Part shown: positions 11,691 through 23,027 of the stretch, one piece after another
How positions within the stretch are numbered: the stretch's first letter is position 1
Layout of the letters: each line of letters starts with the position of its first letter
From: Morchella semilibera
Taxonomy: Eukaryota; Ascomycota; Pezizomycetes; Pezizales; Morchellaceae
Assembly: GCA_009192285.1 (NCBI GenBank)
Contig: WBVU01000008.1
Coordinates: forward strand, 248,001-312,000
Reading direction: 5' to 3'
DNA length: 64,000 nucleotides
Translations under genes and position numbers: made by a program
Notes under the pieces: model-generated
What the model was told of the DNA's origin: nothing
Seen by the model: only the letters and a program-made list of their open reading frames with translations
The model's database searches: none

Positions 11691-12140
11691 TATGTGAACT
11701 GTACCCCTATGTCTGCTACCTATACTGAGTCTATTTTTATATGCAGAGTGAGAACTGGACATGATTTTAAGGCTGGGTATATGCCTTATGTTATTTCTTA
11801 ATAACCCTAACCCTGCCAGAGTATCTGACTCCTTCTCAACTAGACGTGAGTTTGTAACCGTGTTTCTTACTCCCAGTATCCTCCCCTTGTATATTTGACG
11901 GGACCCTAGCCGGAGCGGCGGCCATGGTTGCAGCAGGCCATAACGTGTTTCACCGGGAAAGAGATCGTCACCGGGAAAGCAACCGGGTCCCGTTGGTGGA
12001 AGGTGATAGGACTAAAGTTCAATCTAATACGACGCCAAATATGTTGGAGATACTCTTTGGGTGATATTTACTTAGGGTAGTGTGTGTGGTGGGGGTACTT
12101 TCAAAAGACCCAAAAGGAGGAGAAGAAATTATGTACACCC
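11691..12140. other. Intergenic spacer between duplicate copies
   Basis: No gene seen. It holds a telomere-like motif at 11803-11814 and a direct CACCGGGAAAG repeat near 11950. Confidence 0.6.
11803..11814 (-). repeat. Interstitial telomere-like repeat
   Basis: AACCCTAACCCT, two complete units. Confidence 0.85.
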
Positions 12141-12697
12141 GTGTCCAACAAGTCCTGCGACAGTAAGACAACGTGATAGCAGCACATGTAATTCAGCACT
12201 ACTCAACAATATTTGATTCAATAAGTTTGAAGCTAAAACAATAGAAAACGGTGGAGGGGATTTTTCATATTCCTAAATATTGAGAAAATCTCGGAATTAT
12301 TGATTGAATAATTCACCTTCAAATTAGAAACCCTAAAATGTCAATTTGACACAGGACATGTAATTTACAATTTCACAGCCACACAAAGCGATTTTTTTGA
12401 ACTTTTAATTTCTATAGAAAGATTATAAACTAGTATATGTTGGATAGAAATATTTTGTTTATCCAATATGTCAATATATAGATATTCATTGATTTGCATC
12501 AAATTTACAGGATTTCTTTAATACTATACCATAAAAGAAATATTATGCCCCAAATTCCATAGATGCATATTTTCAATCTCTACTGGGCCAGAGTCAATAA
12601 TTATCTTGTTTTAATCAAATTGATTTCATGGTTGTTGGTTGGGGGGTGTTTTATAATATTGCTGTAGTGCCATGATGTCGCAGGACTTGTTGGACAC
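12141..12697. mobile_element. 557 bp AT-rich TIR element (non-autonomous DNA transposon)
   Basis: A 22 bp perfect terminal inverted repeat begins GTGTCCAACAAGTCCTGCGA at 12141 and closes with its complement at 12676-12697. The interior is strongly AT-rich, unlike both flanks, and has no transposase. It lies exactly between the two RING-gene duplicates. Target-site duplication is not clear. Confidence 0.75.
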
Positions 12698-12922
12698 AGC
12701 TGTATGTATTATGACAACCATCCTTCGCCACTCAGCCTTAGCAAATATGTATCATCTAAAATAGTCAAAAGACATATAAAGGGTGTTTCTGGGCACTTGA
12801 TCCGCTCCGGTCTCAAAATCTGAAAACTCCTGTCGTCATGGCTGATTGATCGCTTACCACGTGATGATTGCTCCCCCGGTGGAACACGTTAGTTCTGAAG
12901 GCTTTCCCCTACCCATGTCCTG

Positions 12923-12934
12923 AACCCTAACCCT
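12923..12934 (-). promoter_or_regulatory. Telomere-like motif about 110 bp upstream of gene copy B
   Basis: AACCCTAACCCT after CCTG, matching the site upstream of copy A. Confidence 0.35.
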
Positions 12935-13017
12935 TACACCGTTATCACTTAGGCCCCCCACCATTAACAGCCAAGGCCCAAGGCCCCCGCACTTATCACC
13001 ACTCTCCATCCTTATTA

Positions 13018-13714
13018 ATGCTTCAATCGGTTCACTATGATACACTGCATTTTGATGCTTATAGCCGCTGTGGCCGGCCTAGCGATACAGATGCTGCTGA
13101 TTATGGCCAGCTTTTTCGCCGTCGTCTCTGCCGTCGTCTCTGCCGTCGTCTCTGCCGGGCTAATCTTTGGCGCCAGACATGTTCTACGCATGGAACCAAA
13201 CATGAATGCGCCCTGGTTGCAGCACGGGGGGGGTGCGGCCGGGGAGGAGGAGGAGGAGGGGGCAGCAGACGCCCCGAACGAACAGGGCTGATATCAACAA
13301 TGGGTGCTGGTACGCCCCAAAGAACGGGGCGGGCTGCCAGCCCTGTCGTGGCGGCCGCGCACGCAAGCAACGCAACTGCTCTGGTATTGGCCGGGTTGGG
13401 TGACTGCGGCGCTCAAATGGAGGATGCCAGCTCGTCAGTGCGGAGTGACTGCGTTGTGTGCTGTGTGCGCGCAGCGGATACATTGGTGATGCCGTGTAGA
13501 CATCTCGCATCATGTGCAGTGAGTTTAGAAATCCCCGAAGTCTCCGTGGGCGATCGTTAAGTTTTTTTTGATTTAGGCTTGTAGCGCCAAGACGGGAATC
13601 GGAAGTTCTGGGACTGAGGGAAAGTGCCTGCATTGTGGAAAAGGTGGGATCTCAAGAGCCACTTTGAGTATTGATTTTATGCAGGATTTGCTAACCACGA
13701 GGCGAAATAGATAG
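13018..13714 (+). CDS. RING-type (C3HC4) zinc-finger protein, probable E3 ubiquitin ligase (copy B)
   Basis: Exons 13018-13518 and 13577-13714 join in phase 0 through a 58 bp intron (GTGAGT...TTTAG) and give 212 residues. The C-terminus is a RING of the MULAN/IAP type, with ligands C145, C148 (CVVC), C160 and H162 (MPCRHL), C166 and C169 (SCAAC), C184 and C187 (CLHC). All eight ligands appear only after splicing, which supports the intron. Such RINGs recruit E2 enzymes. The middle segment (TGLISTMGAGTPQ, LVLAGLGDCGAQM) is conserved in copy A. The N-terminus is doubtful: this frame is Arg/Cys-rich, while the frame starting at 13037 gives a hydrophobic segment as in copy A but parts from the RING frame at the G-rich tract near 13245. 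So copy B either starts as given or carries a one-base length change or sequencing error there. Confidence 0.65.
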
Positions 13715-14215
13715 GGGTCTTCCGGAGCTGATCCCAGCGGAGCTACAGGCTGCGTTCTATATATCGACATGCTTGACAGAGGTCTAATACAATGCCCGGA
13801 CCAACTATCACTTAGAATAACCGTGGGGGGAATGCCGGAAGGGTATCATGACGATTATGAAATACTGAAGAAGAATTACGGCGGGAGGGACATATTCGGC
13901 ACAAGAGGAAAGGTGGGAGAAAGGGATAGAACACAATTTGTTTTTAGGTAGTTACTCTTCTTTCATTTGTTGGGATGCCGGAGGATGTATGGTAGTTTTG
14001 GGGTTTCTTGGCCATGGTTCTTCCGACAAAATTCAAAGGAGAAAGCCAACGTAAAAACCTTTGATGAGTGATAATCATAAAGCTGCAAGATTAGTATTAT
14101 CTAGAATATCAACATCAGGGCTGGCGTGATATCATGTCACAGATGAATAATATTTTGAAACCAGCAGCTCACCGCAGGCAACAAGGGTATTGAGAAGACT
14201 GGACGGGTCATATAT

Positions 14216-14888
14216 AAAAAAAGACTCCTCTGAGGTTTACACACCCACCCATATGCCTTCACGCGCCATATGACAGGGTAAATATTGGTGAAATACACCG
14301 TGCAGCACGGGTGCAGGGGTCGGACATGTTGCCTGGGGTGAGGTTGTGTAAGGGTTAGGGTTGTACGGATTTGCACAAACACATGTTAAGATTTTTTTTT
14401 ATTATTACTTCGATAATTGTATCAACACATGGTAAGAGGTTGTAATAATAGATATATATATTATCAGTAATAGGGGTAATCAAGGTTTTCTGAGGTCAGC
14501 AGTTGAGGTTGAGGTTGAGGTTTGTTTTGGAAAACTGGGGTCTCTTTTTGGTAAATCCGGGTTGAAGGAAATTTAGTTATTACGCTCAACCCTAACAAAC
14601 CGCCGCCAGTGCGACATATATATGGGGGCCGTTTAACCCAAGCGGTGAAGACGACAATTAGTTGGAGCGATTCAATGTAGATATAAATACCAGATATCAC
14701 TGATCATATACATGTTGAGCTGCATGCACCGCCGGCCAACTCAGAACACAAATCCACTCTATCAACTCTGCTTCAACTATCACCCCCACCCCCACCCCCC
14801 AAAGAAAAAAAAGGAAAGGAAATAAAAAAAACTGGTATCCGTCCATGCACCTCCCCCGCATGAGCCTACCGAACATGGCACATCCAGA
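14216..14888. other. Intergenic, no gene seen
   Basis: Contains telomere-like motifs at 14351-14362 and 14588-14596, a GTTGAG repeat near 14510 and C/A-rich simple sequence near 14785. Confidence 0.6.
14351..14362 (+). repeat. Interstitial telomere-like repeat
   Basis: AGGGTTAGGGTT. Confidence 0.85.
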
Positions 14889-15580
14889 TCATTTCCCGAT
14901 CTCCTCAACCTCATAAACAGGCGATACGTGCTCCCGGTGCGGCAGCTCATACGGCGCCCGCGGCCCCGACGCGTTCCTAGTCGTGGAGCCTGAATGTGAG
15001 CCTGAAGTGTAGTGCTGCTGTCCTGTCAGTCCCTGCGCCGGCACCTCCGCCACCGCCGGCGACGGCGGCACTACACGTGGGGTATTCCCCCTCCTATGCC
15101 TGCTGCACACCCAAAACACCAACACGCCCACCAGCGACACCGCTAGAAAGGCACCTATCGCAAGACCCGCAATCATCCCCACGTCCGGCGACTGTGTTGC
15201 CCCAACGCTGATGGCTGATCCGGCGGTAGAGGTCGGGGTGGTGGTTGCGGCACGGTTGCCAGTGGTGGTGGCTACGGTGGCCCCGGTTGTGGCAGTGGCG
15301 TAGTAAGAGTCGCGATGGTCCTTCACGAGGACTGACGTGACGGAGTGGGTTGAGCGGTCACATTCGTAGAAGGTGTAGGTTGCGGCCTGTTGGCCGTACG
15401 CGTGGTATTCTCTGCAGTATGGGGATGCCGAATGCCCGCTGGTAGGGGAGGCAGGTCAGCTCAGGCCATGGGGTGGGGGTTTTGCTTACTTACCATTGGG
15501 TGCACAAGGGGTTGTCGCTGCAGACAAAGTCTGTGGAGTAATCCTCGCAGGTCCGTGAGGCGACGGGTGCCGGGCTGGTG
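14889..15580 (-). CDS. Cys-rich single-pass membrane protein (3' exons)
   Basis: Reading on the minus strand, an exon from about 15580 to 15494 ends at a GTAAGT donor, a 55 bp intron (15493-15439) ends in CTACCAG, and the last exon runs 15438-14889 in one frame. The product has a cysteine-rich ectodomain (TCEDYSTDFVCSDNPLCTQC, then YCRE and YECDRS), a Thr/Ser/Gly stalk likely O-glycosylated, one membrane segment (MIAGLAIGAFLAVSLVGVLV), a basic stop-transfer CSRHRR and a Pro-rich cytosolic tail with YELPHREH. This is the layout of many ascomycete wall-sensor or receptor-like proteins; I cannot name the family. Further Cys-rich coding pieces lie upstream to about 15890 (GYIPCGKWGCLEEARCC, PPNCANGLLLTGC), with an in-frame TGA near 15710, so the 5' model and signal peptide are unresolved. 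Confidence 0.65.
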
Positions 15581-15890
15581 GTCCTGATGCGCGAAGGCGG
15601 TGTTTAGCTGTAATCGCATATATCTATAACTTGTCCTCTACCTACCGATAGCACCCTATATAGTCCCCAACTGTATAACACGCTTCTGATACCCCTTGGC
15701 ACACGACTACTCAATCACACCCAGTTAATAGCAGCCCGTTGGCGCAGTTGGGCGGTACCGGTCCCGTCATCCATACGTACAAGTATACTCCAAAAGCATT
15801 GACCAGCCACTCAGACAGCACCTAGCTTCCTCCAAACAACCCCACTTCCCGCAGGGTATGTAGCCCTCTCTTTCACACCTGGTGGCCATG
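15581..15890 (-). other. Probable 5' exons of the Cys-rich membrane protein
   Basis: One frame reads VCQGVSEACYTVGDYIGCYR and ends at a GTAGGT donor near 15647. The intron runs to ATCAG with an internal GCTAAAC branch site. Farther upstream a Cys-rich stretch begins at a possible ATG at 15889. An in-frame TGA near 15710 prevents a clean model; it may be spliced out, an error, or a sign of decay. Confidence 0.35.
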
Positions 15891-16587
15891 ATATGTGGGT
15901 TCGACGAGTGTCGTTACGTGTGGTGGACTTCTGAAGGAGAGAGCGCGAGCTGAATATATATATACGGAGTCTTGTGTACGTGTGTGTAGTGATACGAGAG
16001 GAAAAGCATTCCCTCCCTCCCCCCCCTCCCCCACTCTTACCCCTGAACTCGAAAGGTTGCGATATTATCTAAAAGCTTGCCGGACCGAATTGCAACGAGG
16101 CGCTCAAACCCTTTCTGGTAATCGTGATATGAACGGCTCAGTAAGTTGAGAACTGTCACCACATGGACGTTCTGGGAGTTAGCTGATTCATCGCGTTACT
16201 GTAAAGGGTTTACTTAGTGTCACAGATTCAAATTCGGCCTGGCAAGCTATCAGATAAAAAGCATGTTGGAAGCGGTGCGGCTGACCTATGTATTGGCATT
16301 ACCAATATCCCTTTATCTATTAGCTATCAAAATGCTAAACCCCCAAAAAGAAGCAAGTTTTGGATGGCTTTACCAACAGATCTCGCCCTCGGCCTCTCTC
16401 TTTTCAAATAAGAAAATTTTTATTCCTGTATTATCCCATAAACCATCGAGACAACGCGACACCCCTTCACAAAATTCCAACAAGTGATTATAATTTGGTG
16501 GTAAAATATCAACTAAGCGGCATTTTTAATTTTGGCAGGGTGAGTGATAACACTTCAGTATTGGACGCGGTGTCGGAAAGTGATACA

Positions 16588-16710
16588 TTTGATGAAGAGT
16601 GTCTGCACACTCATGCCTCCTCGAAATAGCCTTGTGTGGAAATTAACCCCCGTTTGGCTATGAAACCACCAAATGTGCGTTCCTCTCCGACGCTCTAGAT
16701 ACATAAATTG
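16588..16710 (+). repeat. Dispersed repeat, copy 1 (partner 33232-33352)
   Basis: Shares with 33232-33352 the blocks GATGAAGAGTRTCTGCACAC, GAAATAGCC and GGCTATGAAACCACC over about 120 bp. The element class is unknown. Confidence 0.7.
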
Positions 16711-16741
16711 CCCGACGACCAGCAAATGAGTCTTTTTGCCG

Positions 16742-16753
16742 AACCCTAACCCT
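16742..16753 (-). repeat. Interstitial telomere-like repeat
   Basis: AACCCTAACCCT. Confidence 0.85.
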
Positions 16754-17797
16754 GGTTGAAATTTTGTAATATCAAACTTTATGGTGGAAACAAGTCGGGA
16801 GATGTCGGGACAGGTATCTACGACCAATCTTCACCTAGCCTTGTTGCCCCGGTCAGGCCTTGTCTTGCCTTCCCAAAGATAACTTGTCTTGTGCCCACCA
16901 CTCTCTACCGCTGCCAAATATGGGATCTTTCAATATCTAGTCTGCACAACTTCTATGCGTAAAGTGTCCAGGCCGCTGGCATTACTCCAGCAATAGTTTG
17001 ACTTACCAGGCTGGGGGCACAGTACAGTAGCATTAGCAGTAGCAGTACCAATGGCGACACTAATCAGAGTCAGTTGTTCGGAATGCGTTAGTGGGGGTTA
17101 ATTTGGCTGCAGAGATATCCGACTAAATTACCGCGCGCGTAGTACTTGCGGCGAGAATAAGCTTCCGCAGCTTTAGGCGAGCCCACGCCCCATGTGGCGA
17201 GGAGTCTAGTGGTGACGGGGTAATGTGATGGGGGAAGCCTACAGGAGGGACGGAACAGACAGCATAATTGACAGTGGAAGAGGCCAGAAAGCTTAAAAGA
17301 GCGCCGCCCCAAGCTAGCCCGCAGGACATCGTGGGGTACGATTGAAATAAAGGTATACTTATACCGGTGCGCGACCCCATCTCGGGGGCCACGGGCACAG
17401 GCTCCGGGAGCTTGTGCAGCTCGAAATATGTAGGAATTCAGTACCGACACCACGTGGGCTGGGGCGGGAGGTGAGTGTTGAATAGCGAATATTTATGCCA
17501 GTCCTAGCTGCATACTGAGCAAACGTGCGACAACAATAAATATGGGCCGTGTCCACCACCCAGACACCCGTTGGTGCAGGATCAGGTATATCACGGAAGA
17601 CGGGGGTGTAGACCGTGTGTGTGTGTGTTGAAGCTACTGCACCTTCAGCACGGTCATGGTTCATCACTCGATACCGGGTCTTCGCCGTTTCTGTCTAACG
17701 TATTTTTTTTATATTTATACCCTTTTTATCATTTCCGCCTAACCTATTAATTATTTCATTTACTGACCTGTTTATCTTGTTCAATTTGATTCATACT

Positions 17798-17982
17798 TAC
17801 TTTAACGCCCGACCGGATACTCCTATGGACCTGATTTCAGCCTTAAAAAGGGCCTAGTGAAAAGTTAGTCTAATAAAGACCTTACTCAAGCCTTTTTAAG
17901 AATGATTTGAGGAATATATAAGGTCTTTATTAGACTAACCTTAACTAAGGCTGACAGGAATATCCGTTCCGGCGTTAAAGTA
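17798..17982. mobile_element. 185 bp foldback MITE, TA-bounded
   Basis: Termini TACTTTAACGCC and GGCGTTAAAGTA extend to a roughly 27 bp inverted repeat with few mismatches. A second inner inverted repeat (GTTAGTCTAATAAAGACCTT at about 17861 and its complement near 17920) makes the whole unit foldable. TA at both edges suggests a Tc1/mariner-type MITE. Confidence 0.75.
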
Positions 17983-19476
17983 ATTGTGTGCGGCCGAGTA
18001 CCCCCACCAAGAACGCCCCCTCGACTCCCCACCGCCGGCCCAGAGGAAGGAAATGAAAGAAAAGTGACTGACTTAGAGATAGTAGTGTACAGCCACTCTG
18101 CAAAAGTCCTCGTGACCTCGTTGATTTAGCTTTAGTGTTAGTGCGCAGTGTGGCGCACCCGTAATGTTGATGTTATTATTAATACTGAGATTCAAAGCAA
18201 CAAAAAATATAGTTCATGACTATATAAAGGAAGGTAAGCCATTCGTCTTATTTTTAATTGATTCCGGGCATCATTGGTAACTGCCTGGGGAAGCCTTCTC
18301 TTGGCTTTTGATGGTCCGCCACTGTGACATGACCGAAGCCAGAATCGCGAACACTTTTGCAGAGTGACTGTACATCCTTGGTCCTTCAGCCCCTGAACCG
18401 GAACACTTGGAAACTTACATATCCATGGCCATACCTCTCCCTCGCTCTGTATAAGTTGGTGATTTGCGTTTTTGGCGGCCCGCCACTGATTAGCCCCCCC
18501 TCCCAAACCTGTACTGGTCGGTGGTTTCGTACTTCCGTAGGATATGTTTTTTTCCCACCAAACCTTGCTGCCGTGTTACCTTTTCTTTGTGTGTGGGCCA
18601 TGTATGCCTGGCAAGCCTAGTATCTGGAAAGCACTCCAGGCTAGTAGAAAGGTCTCCGGAATCAAGCTATGGTTTCCGGAAAACACTAGATCGAAGTACC
18701 ACTACTATTTGCCCCCCCCCCGAACGCGAGTAAAAGTCACGGCTGATAAAATAAGAAGTAGTAGCCTCTGGAATGAGGCGGGGGGTGGGGTATATCAGCC
18801 CCGGAAACATGCGCCCTGACACAACTTGGGCATTGTGAAATGTTGCACTAGCTAGGACTAGGGGGGGATCTGGTCGAGCCTTAGTGGGTATTTTGGCAGG
18901 AGGTTTTAATTTTGTTGCTATGTCTGTATATACTTCATAGCTGGCTCAGTTTGCGAGGTATACACCGTGCCACCGTGGACCCGACCATGGCGGGAGTGTA
19001 TGGCCAGATGATATCCGGGATCCCCCCTACGCGTGCGTACCTACTTCTCACGATTCCCGAGAGGGGCCTCCAGTGCTGCTGTACATAAGTACCTTCCATT
19101 GCTATAGCCGGTGAAGCTTCCGATCGGTTGCGATCGGCCTTTATCGTGGCATAACACCCAGGGCTCCTACCAGCGGAGGAGCCCGGGACAAAGCAGCGAG
19201 GTGATGTATTACTTAGCTGGCTGGTTGGTCAAAATTCGTGGGGCTGCAGTACCAGGTACGTTCTTGCATATTGACGTCCAAATCCCTCTGGTTGGCTCTA
19301 CCCCCGCTGCAGCGGAACGAATTTTCGCAATTAGTGCGGCAGTGTTCGCGCACCCCGCAACTAGCAATGGCCAGCCCGCGACCGCAAGTTGGTCCAGTGA
19401 TGGGGAACAGCTACAGTATAGGGAACAGCGGTATAGGAACAGCGGATTAACCCACTCAGATTTGATGTGTCGTGCT

Positions 19477-19524
19477 TAGGAAGTGGCGCTAACCGCCTCT
19501 GTGTCTGAATGTTAGGCTCTTGGC
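19477..19524 (+). repeat. 48 bp direct repeat, copy 1
   Basis: TAGGAAGTGGCGCTAACC begins a block repeated at 19611-19658 with a few substitutions; the two starts are 134 bp apart. Confidence 0.85.
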
Positions 19525-19610
19525 ACTAATCCCTGCCAGATCAATCAAATCACGTAGATTCTGTCTCACACATGTCTCACTATTATCCTTTCTATCACTA
19601 GCACGCCTAG

Positions 19611-19658
19611 TAGGAAGTGGCGCTAACCACCTCTGTGTCCAAATATTAAGCTCTTGGC
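19611..19658 (+). repeat. 48 bp direct repeat, copy 2
   Basis: Partner of 19477-19524; ends CTCTTGGC like the first. Confidence 0.85.
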
Positions 19659-19945
19659 GGTGCTTAGTCAACTACCCTCTCATTAAGCCCGCCACATCGA
19701 GATGCACTTTCATATTTTCTGAGACATAGGGTACTGTACTATATAGGTTGCAGGGTTCTCCTACCTCGCTTAGTTATGCGGGCCTGGGGATGTCACCTCT
19801 TGGCGTTTATGGCGAGGAATGATGATACCCGGTCAGGTCTGCAGCGGGAGGATCTATGGAAAAGCGGGGGGGCGGAGTTGTATGCTGAGATACCATATAA
19901 CTATTGTTTCCATAGATCATTCCTATCGCTTTACTAGTACGTGCG

Positions 19946-20050
19946 GGATTGGCTATCTCCGGCCAGGGACTACCTGGTTGATCAAAGATCATGTCTGCTA
20001 ATCATAACCTTGACCCCATGCATAGCCCATCTTCCGGGTTATGGCGGTAG
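19946..20050 (+). repeat. Dispersed repeat shared with 46108-46216
   Basis: Both copies start ATTGGCTATCTCC, contain CCTGCTAAT- or TCTGCTAAT-like blocks and end GTTATGGCGGTA about 100 bp later. Unknown element. Confidence 0.6.
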
Positions 20051-20301
20051 TGGGGGAAGTGGTGATTCTGCTACTGCCAACTAGGTTCTTACTGATGGTG
20101 TTTCTTTTATTTACTGCCCACAGATACTTGTTCGAGCACAGGTTTATCCTTCACGCTACATAAGCTAGCGTCAATGCTAACCCCCTATAATCGAGCGTCG
20201 GAACTTGCACCACCAGCTACTCATAAGGGAGATACATGAAAACCTGCCTGTGGGCATTTTACCGACACCTTTCCATACACGTGCACATAGCCCGGGAGCT
20301 A

Positions 20302-20316
20302 CCTAACCCTAACCCT
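20302..20316 (-). repeat. Interstitial telomere-like repeat
   Basis: CCTAACCCTAACCCT, two and a half units. Confidence 0.85.
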
Positions 20317-21249
20317 GAGTAGTATACAGTCGCCTTGGAACAACGAACGATGACACAGTAACATCTAGCGAGGAAAGCGAAACAGGGACATTCTGACTTA
20401 GCAACCGGCATGACCGGCTGTGTGCGCCGCTGCTCCCGGAGTACGTATTCGTATCGTCTTCTCCGCAATAATTGATATAAAACTGTTCTCTAGACTCCAG
20501 GGCTTGCGCTCGTTGCCGGGGGCATGCTGCGCAGGCTATGGGCATTTGTACATGTGACCGATCGACCGGTTCCCCTTTCTTTGGGGGGGGGGGGGTGGAA
20601 TGGAAACTATGATTAACATAGATATTCTCGGGATACCTGCATAGCCAGGTGCACGGTTTGAGCAAACATGCATTTCAACTACTCTCGGGAATACAAATAC
20701 CAGTAACCTGTCACTGTCAACCCCCGAAACAAGAAATTGCAGGCTGTCATAATCGTGTTGAATCTACACTGAACGTGGCTTTTCTTTCTTGGGGGAAAGG
20801 GGGGAAAATCATGTAGCCTTTATTTCGATGTACATGGTTTTGTTTGCAGTCTTAGCTTATGGAATAAAAACATAATATTTATGCATAAAATGGAAGTAGA
20901 AGTAGAAGTAGACTCTATCACCGGAATAAATGAACCATGGAAAGGAATCAATTTTTTGTATAGGGAGTCTCGGGAAATGGATCATGAAGGTCGTCGTTAG
21001 ATATCCACCATGAGGAAGTCATTTCTATTTGGATATTCATTATGGGAAAGTCGTCGGGAAATGAATTGGAAAATGAATCAAGAGGTGGGTTTTTCGAGAA
21101 GATGATATGATTGGCTGGAGCAGGAGTTGAGCTCTCCGGTGGTTGTCTCGCCAGGCGTTGGTTGTGCTTCAGTTTTCTGATAGATTTGATGAGTCCTAGT
21201 TATTTGCAAGCTAAATATTCAGCCAGATTCCGAGTCGAAGTCTACTCGT

Positions 21250-22640
21250 ACAAACCATGGAACCTCACTCGCGCGTATCATGGAGCCTTACCCGCGCCTA
21301 TCATGAAATCTCACTCGGTCGGCCTACTATCCACGTACTAGTATTAATATCCGCGGCCTACCCGAGCCCGGGGAGCGCGAGACCTTGTAAACAATCGCCA
21401 CCTCCGCCAGGCCACCTGCCGCGACCCTCTACGCTCCACCGCACCCTCTTCCAATTGTAAACGAACATCATTACGCTTGGTAGTCGCACACCATACCCCT
21501 AGACACCACGCCACTGACCGCTCTCTACGCAATATCTCGTTGCGCGGTGTTAATTGCAATCATGGGATATCACTCGATCCATCTATATCACTACCGCACA
21601 CCCTCCACCCCGCCCATTCTAATATCCATTTCACCCTACACTCTAGTAGACTCTACAACCTCAGCAGCGCAGCGCAACCTCTGGCGCCGTAACCTAGACT
21701 AAATCATATCTTATCCCTCGGTCCACGCCATACATGACATCGACCAACATACCCAACCGTGAACCCCGACCTTGGCAACCTACTACTACCTCCAGATGCA
21801 GCCGAACCACCACGCAATACATCAAATCTCTCTCCAACATCATATGTTATCACTCGTCCAACCGTGACCCTAGCCCTGCCACCACCATCATAGCTTATCA
21901 CTCGCTCCCTCAGCCATCCCCACCGGAGAACCTATCATCTACATGCCAGCGGTCTTCCAAGTGCCCTCTAGCACCTCTCGGTCTTATCGCACCCTATATT
22001 CAACGTACTGATCTGAGCTCGGCGCCTACCTTCCAATAATCACTGATTATCACTCGGTCCGACTCCACTCCAGCCATTAACCATACACCAATCACATGCA
22101 TTGCACGCGAGGAGCTCTCATGAAGGACTCGGGTAGTCACTACTTTCATGTAAAGAGTCAATCATCCCACATTCTCGAACGACACGTATCGTAATCATGG
22201 GATGTCACTCGCCGAGGCCCTAGCATACAAAATGTCGGCCACCCGTATCATCCGCGACACTATTAACGGCCAATATCTCCTCTGGCTGCGCAACATGGTA
22301 CTACGTCCCAATATCCTACGTAACCTCGACAACCTCCGCTAGTTGAAGCCCCTTCACCCGACAATTACATTCGACATCTCAGCAGAGAACCACCCAACTA
22401 TTCGATACTGGGGTACGGAATTGCTACGATCGACACCCCCCACTGTACCCTCCCTACCGTACGCCGTGATCCAGCAGGAACCCTCGACATCCTACGGTAG
22501 CGCGCGTCTGGCTGTGCAACTCCGCCGTAATCATAAGGTATCACTCGACCAACTCACGGCCCCCGCCATATGACCTCCCCTGGACGCCCTTCTCAGTGGT
22601 ACGCTGGTATATACTGCTACCAACCTTACTACCTGCTATA
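21250..22640 (+). repeat. C-rich, strand-asymmetric stretch with recurrent TATCACTCG
   Basis: The plus strand is visibly C-rich and G-poor for about 1.3 kb. The motif TATCACTCG (one copy TGTCACTCG) recurs at 21568, 21848, 21896, 22048, 22203 and 22539, often preceded by ATCAT and followed by YCC. No stable open frame runs through it. Related motifs occur at 44837 and 47717, and inverted at 45359 and 45521. It may be a decayed satellite or one element family. Confidence 0.55.
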
Positions 22641-23027
22641 GGTATCACCCCGATCCAGCGCTCGAGACCAAGCCCTGCACTATGTATGGCCTGGTAGAAA
22701 CCCGAACCTCCGGGACTTAGGGTATCAGAAAGAGGTTGCGATACCCCATACTATACTATGAAAAATATCTCTCTTGGTGTGTTTATAGCTACCAAAGTCT
22801 GCCCGCTTCTAGCAGAATCCGAGAAAAGTAAATCCCCCTTCATGACTCCGCCTTGCACATCCTCGTATACACATACCAAAGCCTTCCCCAACCAACCCGG
22901 CATTAACCGGCGGTGACCGTTCGCACCGCGTAAAAGAAAAACCTACCACGCAAAAGGTTCATCCGCCCACCTTATCCAAACTCTCAACACCTTGCATAAA
23001 CTGTCAGCAGTTCATGCGACATATATC
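22641..23027. other. Intergenic, no gene seen
   Basis: AT/C-rich; nothing recognisable. Confidence 0.55.

Larger units (their letters stand above)
12900..14215 (+). repeat. Segmental tandem duplication, copy B
   Basis: Partner of 10430-11690; see that entry. It retains about 310 bp (13430-13745) with the RING-coding exons and has a shorter minisatellite. Confidence 0.85.
15891..17797. other. Intergenic, no gene seen
   Basis: No convincing coding region. It holds a dispersed repeat at 16588-16710, a telomere-like motif at 16742-16753, and GT-rich simple sequence near 17618. Confidence 0.55.
17983..21249. other. Intergenic, no gene seen
   Basis: Only short unconserved open frames. Contents are a 48 bp direct repeat (19477 and 19611), a repeat shared with 46 kb (19946-20050), a triple telomere-like unit (20302), a G13 run (20583-20595) and a GAAGTA microsatellite near 20892. 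Confidence 0.55.

Noticed and set aside
22343-22573. 76-codon open frame in the C-rich stretch
   Set aside because: Short, and the repeat-like TATCACTCG motif runs through it; no domain.
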